NCBI GenBank assembly: GCA_030407085.1
Contig: CM059582.1
Coordinates: 66,794,001-66,858,000 of the forward strand
From: Trichopria drosophilae
Lineage: Eukaryota; Arthropoda; Insecta; Hymenoptera; Diapriidae
DNA: 64,000 nucleotides
Reading direction: 5' to 3'
The notes below the pieces were generated by a model. That model searched no databases. It was not told the DNA's origin and saw only the letters and a program-made list of their open reading frames with translations. The position numbers were made by a program, and so were the translations under genes. Position 1 is the stretch's first letter. The number at the start of each line of letters is the position of its first letter. Shown here in pieces: positions 58,492 through 64,000 of this stretch.

Positions 58492-59340
58492 GGGTACCGA
58501 TGGCGAGACGTAAACACCCCCTCACTCCTCCACCTTGAGGTAGGTCTGGCGTCAGACGGCACGCGCGCCTTGGGATAGGTCAGGGGTTAATGACCTCATA
58601 ATGAGGTGATAATGGTTATTAATGGGTAATTAATGTCAAAACAAGCAATAAAAACGTCAATAAATAATGTTAATTGTATGTAACGTAAATAACACTACCA
58701 CCACCTCGTTCGCTTTGTCAATATTCTGACGTGTACAAAAACGTACGGGGTACCTTTGGCCGCTACGCGAGACTGGCAGACGAATCTTGAGATAGGTCAT
58801 GGGCTAATGGCTTCGTAAAGAGATGTTAGTGGTTATTAATGGATAATTAATATCAAAACAAACAATAAAAACGCCCCGCCTTGCGAGGTAGCTATGTAGT
58901 CTGGCGTAAACAAACCTGTACGGGGTCCCTTTGGCCGGAACGTGAGGTAGGTCATGGCTCAACGACCTTTCGATGACTATTTGTTAGTTTTCGTGTTTGG
59001 TTTCTTATTATGATTCAACCCCCACTCCTCCTTATTATTTTTTAAGATTTACCAATACATAACACCGATGACCTTTATATACTCGTTGCGCACGTGTCAG
59101 TCCGCTTGTAGGTCGAAAACGAGAGACTGTGATTTCATACGACGTTGAAGCACACACATGGTTTTTACTCGAGGGGACCCAGTTTTCTAGGAAAAATTTG
59201 AATACGAAGGGGAGATAAGACGTTGAAAATACGAAAGAGGAGATACGAAGAATTCCTATGAGTAGAGTCGACAAGTTATGGGGAAATATGTTGCGTAATA
59301 TGTAGGAGGTCCGGAGTCGTCCGAGTTGACTGTGACCTTG
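58492..59340. repeat. Left terminal inverted repeat of the Polinton
   Basis: It starts AGTAGTATAGGGGTACCGAT and is mirrored by the right end at 62545. It contains sub-repeats with GATAGGTCAGGGGTTAATGA and GGTTATTAATGGGTAATTAA. Confidence 0.85.
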
Positions 59341-59833
59341 TATTAACGGATGAATGATCTGTACTTGCGTTCAATCGTAAGGGTAAATAAAATATTGTAA
59401 TAATTTTTCATTATTCTTATTCTTATTAATTCGATTACATATATGTTCAACCTCTTATATTTATAATTTTCCACAAAAAACGATAAATCTTTTTGTACGT
59501 ACAAAATTTTACAATTACCAAGTGTGCTACAATTGTGATCTACTTTACTGTTTGTACCCAAAAGGAAATGAGTATCGAGTCGAAACGTGACGCTGTTTTT
59601 TTCAAAACTATTTGACATGTTCTTTCTTCCGGTCGCGTTACAATTTCATGTACGGCGGTGCGTCGTATTGCGTTAAATCTAATGCGTATTTTTGGACGTG
59701 TACCAGTGGTCGTAGTGGTATTAGTAGTATTATTACAATCACTTTCCATAATCATTTTATAAATCGAATTAAAGTTAATTTTTTTCCCATTTTCGTAATT
59801 TAATCAAATACCCTTGACTTTACACGTGTCGTA

Positions 59834-61054
59834 TTACTGATCGTTTTCAGCTCGCACGCGAAAAGCGTAAAATTTAGGCCCCCCTGAGATAAAGGTCTCA
59901 ATATACGCGCCCGACCCGTAATCCGCTAGCTCGTCGGTCAAGTCACCCAGAAAATTACCCAAAGGCGGTTCATAATCTTCGGGTGAAGTCATCGATTTAT
60001 TAGATATATATATTACTGAATCGGTATCGAAATAAAGCACGCGACGATCCAATTTTTCTAAATAACTGTATAGTTTCAAACGCGCTTGAGCTGTCGTGTA
60101 AGCCGCAATAACAACGTTTGTACAATTTGATGGTGTGACCGTTTCGCTTCTGTCGACCCAATTGACAAATATAATCTTGTCATTTACCGGAAGAATCTGA
60201 GTAACCTCTTTTGTCACATCTGTGAAAATTTCAAGCAAGTCTTGGCGCGTGGAAATAATCTCTGTACGCTGCAGATTTTCGCGTTGCCCAAATTTCCCCC
60301 AAAATGAATTTAAACACAGTTTAGCAATGGCTCTTAAACCGGGATTTTTTGATATATTATTTTGTTTCAGCTTTATCCCTTCGGTCCGCTCATAAGATTC
60401 TACGTACAAGCTTTTTGTTTGCTCATCGACACATTCTGCAGGCCAGCCGCTCGCTTCTGTTCCCCCACCCCCCCCCCCCCCCACCCCCCCCCCCCCCCAC
60501 CCCCCCCCCCCCCCACCCCCCCCCCCCCCCACCCCCCCCCCCCCCCACCCCCCCCCCCCCCCACCCCCCCCCCCCCCCACCCCCCCCCCCCCCCACCCCC
60601 CCCCCCCCCCACCCCCCCCCCCCCCCACCCCCCCCCCCCCCCACCCCCCCCCCCCCCCACCCCCCCCCCCCCCCACCCCCCCCCCCCCCCACCCCCCCCC
60701 CCCCCCACCCCCCCCCCCCCCCACCCCCCCCCCCCCCCACCCCCCCCCCCCCCCACCCCCCCCCCCCCCCACCCCCCCCCCCCCCCACCCCCCCCCCCCC
60801 CCACCCCCCCCCCCCCCCACCCCCCCCCCCCCCCACCCCCCCCCCCCCCCACCCCCCCCCCCCCCCACCCCCCCCCCCCCCCACCCCCCCCCCCCCCCAC
60901 CCCCCCCCCCCCCCACCCCCCCCCCCCCCCACCCCCCCCCCCCCCCACCCCCCCCCCCCCAACGCATCATATTCGCAGCCTCCGACGCAATTGTAAGACA
61001 ATCCGATGGAGCGACAAGTGTCTTCAGAGCGTTACTTCTTCTGTGTGCGGTCAA
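59834..61054 (-). pseudogene. polB: Polinton family-B DNA polymerase fragment containing a C15A satellite
   Basis: The C-terminal part (60440-59837) has the family-B motif region LCLNSFWGKFGQR (about 60300), YTTAQARLKLY and the catalytic YFDTDSV (about 60045), ending YGSGAYIETFISGGPKFYAF before the stop at 59834. Upstream of the satellite (61054-60961) a short segment DCLTIAS resembles a conserved region that normally lies a few hundred residues earlier. The intervening polymerase region is missing and replaced by the 16-bp repeat, which stays open in every frame and therefore fuses the pieces into one false ORF. Exonuclease and terminal-protein domains are absent. Not functional. Confidence 0.8.
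60467..60960. repeat. C15A tandem satellite, 16-bp period, about 31 copies
   Basis: A residues recur at 60483, 60499, 60515, 60531, 60547 and on to the end with no visible substitution, every 16 bases, in otherwise pure C. The minus strand is (TG15)n. It interrupts the polymerase fragment. Confidence 0.95.
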
Positions 61055-61369
61055 TATTGCCTTATGTTTTTATATACTATGTCTAACGGTTATAGTTTAT
61101 ATGATTTTCACTAGAATTTCTCTACTGACACTAGAAAAAACGATTACGTTGTGAACAAGTGGTACGATCAATTTTTGAGAAAATATCAATATTCTACTAA
61201 TACTAAAAATGAAACATGTACTAATTATCCGCTTAATTATGGCGGACAATATAATAACAAATGTATCCAATCTTGTACGTTTAAAATGTGCTATGTTTGA
61301 ATAAAATGTGTTTGTAATAAATCTAATGTTTTCTTATTTTACCTTTGTCAAATCTTCCCTTCGTAGTTT

Positions 61370-62545
61370 CAGGAGATTTCTAAGAAACTATTATAATAAA
61401 GTAGTTGATTAGAGGGATTCCAGATTCTACATGTATTACTTTGTATGCTACGATTTCCAGCTTACTTCTAGAAGCTTATCTCCCCTTCGATTTCAAGATT
61501 TTCCTAGAAAACTAGGTCACTCGAATATAAACACCACGTGTGCTTTTCAACGCCGTAGGAAATTACAGTCTCTCGGTTTCGACTTACAAGCGGACTGACA
61601 CGTGCGCAACAAGTATATAAAGGTCATCGGCGTTATGTATTGGTAAATCTTAATAAATAATAAGGAGGATTGGGGGGGGGGGGTGAATCATCATAAGAAG
61701 CCAAACACGAAAACTAACAAATAGTCGTCGAGAGGTCGTTGAACCATGACCTATCTCACGTTCCGGCCAAAGGTACCCCATACGTCAGAATATTGACAAA
61801 GCGAACGAGATGGTGGTAGTGTTATTTACGACCATAAATTGATAGGTATCTGGCTTTAATTACCCAATTAACATTATTTAGTGACATTTTTATTATTTGT
61901 TTTGACATTAATTACCCATTAATAACCATTAACACCTCTTTATGAGTTCATTAGCCCCTGACCTATCTCAAGATTCGTCTGCCGGCCACGCGTAGCAGCC
62001 AGAGATACCCCGTACGTTTTTGTTTACGTTAGTCTATTGACAAACCGTACAAGGCGGGAGTAGTGTTATTTACGATCATAAATTGATACGTATCCGGCGT
62101 TAATCACTCAATTATCATTATTTATTGACATTTTTATTATTTGTTTTGACATTAATTACCCATTAATAACCATTAACACCTCTTTATGAGGTCATTAACC
62201 CCTGACCTATCTCAAGATTCGTCTGCCAGCCACGCGTAGTAGCCAAAGGTACCCCGTACGTTTTTGTTTACGTCAGACTACCGACCTACTTCAAAAGGCG
62301 GCTACAGGGATATTTACGGTCATAAATTATTTTTTTCTGACATTAATTACCCAACTAACATTATTTATTGGCGTTTTTATTGCTTGTTTTGACATTAATT
62401 ACCCATTAATAACCATTATCACCTCGTTATGAGGTCATTAACCCCTGACCTATCCCAAGGCGCGCGTGCCGTCTGGCGCCAGACCTACCTCAAGGTGGAG
62501 GAGTGGGGGGTGTTTACGTCTCGCCATCGGTACCCCTATACTACT
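61370..62545. repeat. Right terminal inverted repeat of the Polinton, with internal subrepeats
   Basis: Mirror of 58492-59340 but expanded. The block TTAATAACCATTAACACCTC..GACCTATCTCAAGATTCGTC occurs near 61918, 62160 and (variant) 62400, a period of about 240 bp. A run of G (61673-61682) lies at the inner part. Confidence 0.85.
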
Positions 62546-62639
62546 ATTGTTAAATATTACCGCGCATCTACTGCAATGCGAAAGCAACCTCGCTATTTTT
62601 AAAATCCCTATATTGCCATTCCTCTGAAATTAACACTTT

Positions 62640-62770
62640 GCACAGTCTTTAATCATCGGTGGTTGTCTATCTACGGTATCATCACTCGTTTCAAATTGTT
62701 TATCGACGACATTTACGCAAATCTGAATGCATTCTACATCTATACGAATTCCCGTGCATAAAATTGAGTC
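62640..62770 (-). pseudogene. Partial copy of the 56.5-kb gene
   Basis: The minus strand reads VDKQFETSDDTVDRQPPMIK then DCAKC, aligning with HFESSYDTIDGKPPMIIDCISC at the C-terminus of the 56488-57099 ORF. It ends in a stop one codon later. The upstream part is too diverged to follow. Confidence 0.6.
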
Positions 62771-62849
62771 GTGTGCACATTCTTGTGATGTAACATTCAC
62801 ACGTCTATGGAATGAAATTCAATCTGAAAACCCAACAAGTACAAGCGTA

Positions 62850-64000
62850 AATGTATTTTAGTACTAACTAACGGTATACCTCTTGATTCGAAATTGTATG
62901 TAGGCTAACGGACATGAGTATTTAATTCCGTTTACAATAATGATTTGGATAAGCACACTGCACGAAACGTTGTTATATTTGGCAGATTTTCGTTACTTCC
63001 ACATTGTAATCATAATTAGTTAACTAAATCATTCACGTACAAATACTATTGTTATAGCGATTTTGTTAAATGTATTGGCATAAGAAGACGTTACTCCTAT
63101 CCATCACACCTAGTGTAATAGAAAAAGACACAAGTCATTATATCAATAAATAATTTTCATAGTAATAATTAACCTTTAAAAACTTCTTTTCTATTCACAT
63201 CATGACTAAAATTTCATATTATTATTATTGTTATTGAATCGTTTATAGAACTGATGTTTTCATACATTATCGCTTAAAAAGACTGCTACCGTATATGAAA
63301 TAAAAGATCAAACAAAAATTCAACATGAAGACATGCATAGATTAATTCTATTTAAATGTGCATACGTGATTCCGTAAAACATTAATCATTTTCAAAGATA
63401 AAGTGAAAAATTCTCAATTGTGTGTCTGTAAAGCTTATATAGTTCTATTTTACTGTGTTCTATGTTTCTTTTCGACAGTTGAAACACACTTTCAATAATC
63501 ATTGAATATTTTCTTATGTAAGGGAGTATATATTCAACAATTTTTTCGTAAATAATGATACAATTTAATATATACGATCATTATACAATTTAACAAAACA
63601 AGCTTAATTGCGGTGTTTTGGAAAACCATGGTGACAAAAGTATGAATATACAATTAAATGATTCATTTAACACACGTATCTCTATCATTAATTTCAATTA
63701 CATAATTTTTGCATATTATAACACGTACATTTTACAATATTTGCAGACTGTATGTCACATTTTTCATTATCATGTTTAGACTAAAATGTGCGTTAAAATT
63801 GACGGGCAAGACCGTTATAAATTATAGGCATCTAGTATATCGAAGCTTTGAAACACCTTTATAATATGTTGTATATTTTCTTAAATCTGAATGTAATCGC
63901 ATTACTGACGATAATAATGCTTCTTTAATTTCATCTTGACCAAAGGTGCGAACGCAAGAAATTGAGAGCAGTACCATTGCCAGTGTCTGAAAATGTAAGA
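62850..64000. other. AT-rich spacer to the window edge
   Basis: No ORF, repeat or RNA structure that I can support. Confidence 0.4.

Larger units (their letters stand above)
58492..62545 (-). mobile_element. Polinton/Maverick element, internally deleted to 4.05 kb
   Basis: Termini AG..CT, a perfect 6-bp target duplication ATTGTT (58486-58491 and 62546-62551), long complex inverted repeats (about 0.85 kb left, 1.1 kb right) and a protein-primed-type DNA polymerase fragment together match the defining features of Polintons, which are normally 15-20 kb. Integrase, ATPase, protease and capsid genes are absent. The preserved duplication suggests that the deleted form itself transposed, or that the deletion occurred after insertion. 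Confidence 0.9.

Noticed and set aside
60349..61114. Proline/histidine-rich and glycine-rich ORFs of 180-250 codons on both strands
   Set aside because: All frames are open because the C15A repeat has a 16-bp period and few bases that can form stops. These are repeat shadows.

Overview
This window looks like eukaryotic, probably insect, DNA. It is AT-rich, genes are sparse, introns are short with GT..AG borders, and there are microsatellites, non-LTR and LTR retrotransposons and many cut-and-paste transposons. The R1/Waldo-like retroposon next to a CA repeat and several other repeat families resemble those of Hymenoptera, especially ants. That placement is inference. I recognise no conserved host housekeeping gene. 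Almost everything I can name is mobile DNA, much of it nested. No CRISPR, bacterial operon or rRNA gene is present.

Layout. 0-3.3 kb: a minus-strand repetitive ORF split by an Academ-like DNA transposon (149-2375). 3.8-5.2 kb: a tRNA-derived SINE and a truncated reverse transcriptase. 5.8-7.3 kb: a two-exon basic-protein gene flanked by inverted arrays of a short motif. 8.7-9.2 kb: a broken transposon ORF. 11.2-12.5 kb: the 3' end of an R1/Waldo-like element ending in a CA/ACAY repeat. 13.4-15.1 kb: a GC-richer segment and a 130-bp minisatellite. 17.6-22.1 kb: a deleted BEL/Pao retrotransposon with short LTRs. 26.2-28.7 kb: a second reverse transcriptase cut by a TTAA-flanked palindromic element. 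29-30.7 kb: GC-rich possible promoter/first exon. 32.9-39.4 kb: fold-back elements, DD41D mariner-type transposases and a 267-bp tandem repeat full of TCAAGGTCA sites.

39.4-53.4 kb is the most interesting part. About 0.95-kb terminal inverted repeats bracket a 14-kb element. It carries a five-exon minus-strand gene whose acidic residues, C-x2-H motif and terminal AERG motif are arranged like a DDE transposase with a helical insertion. A 4.26-kb Kolobok-like transposon (42261-46519, TTAA duplication) sits inside exon 4 of that gene. A third intron on the other strand holds a small gene with TATA box, initiator, intron and poly(A) signal whose ATG is created by splicing.

53.4-64 kb: another fold-back, a 40-bp palindrome-rich satellite, a 12-bp repeat, an unrecognised 203-residue ORF with a partial copy 6 kb away, and between them a deleted Polinton/Maverick (58492-62545). 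The Polinton has AG..CT ends, a 6-bp ATTGTT target duplication, complex inverted repeats and a family-B DNA polymerase fragment interrupted by about 31 copies of a 16-bp C15A repeat. Most coding regions are decayed; the best-preserved open genes are the two small spliced candidates (6219-6799 and 48182-48930) and the 56.5-kb ORF.
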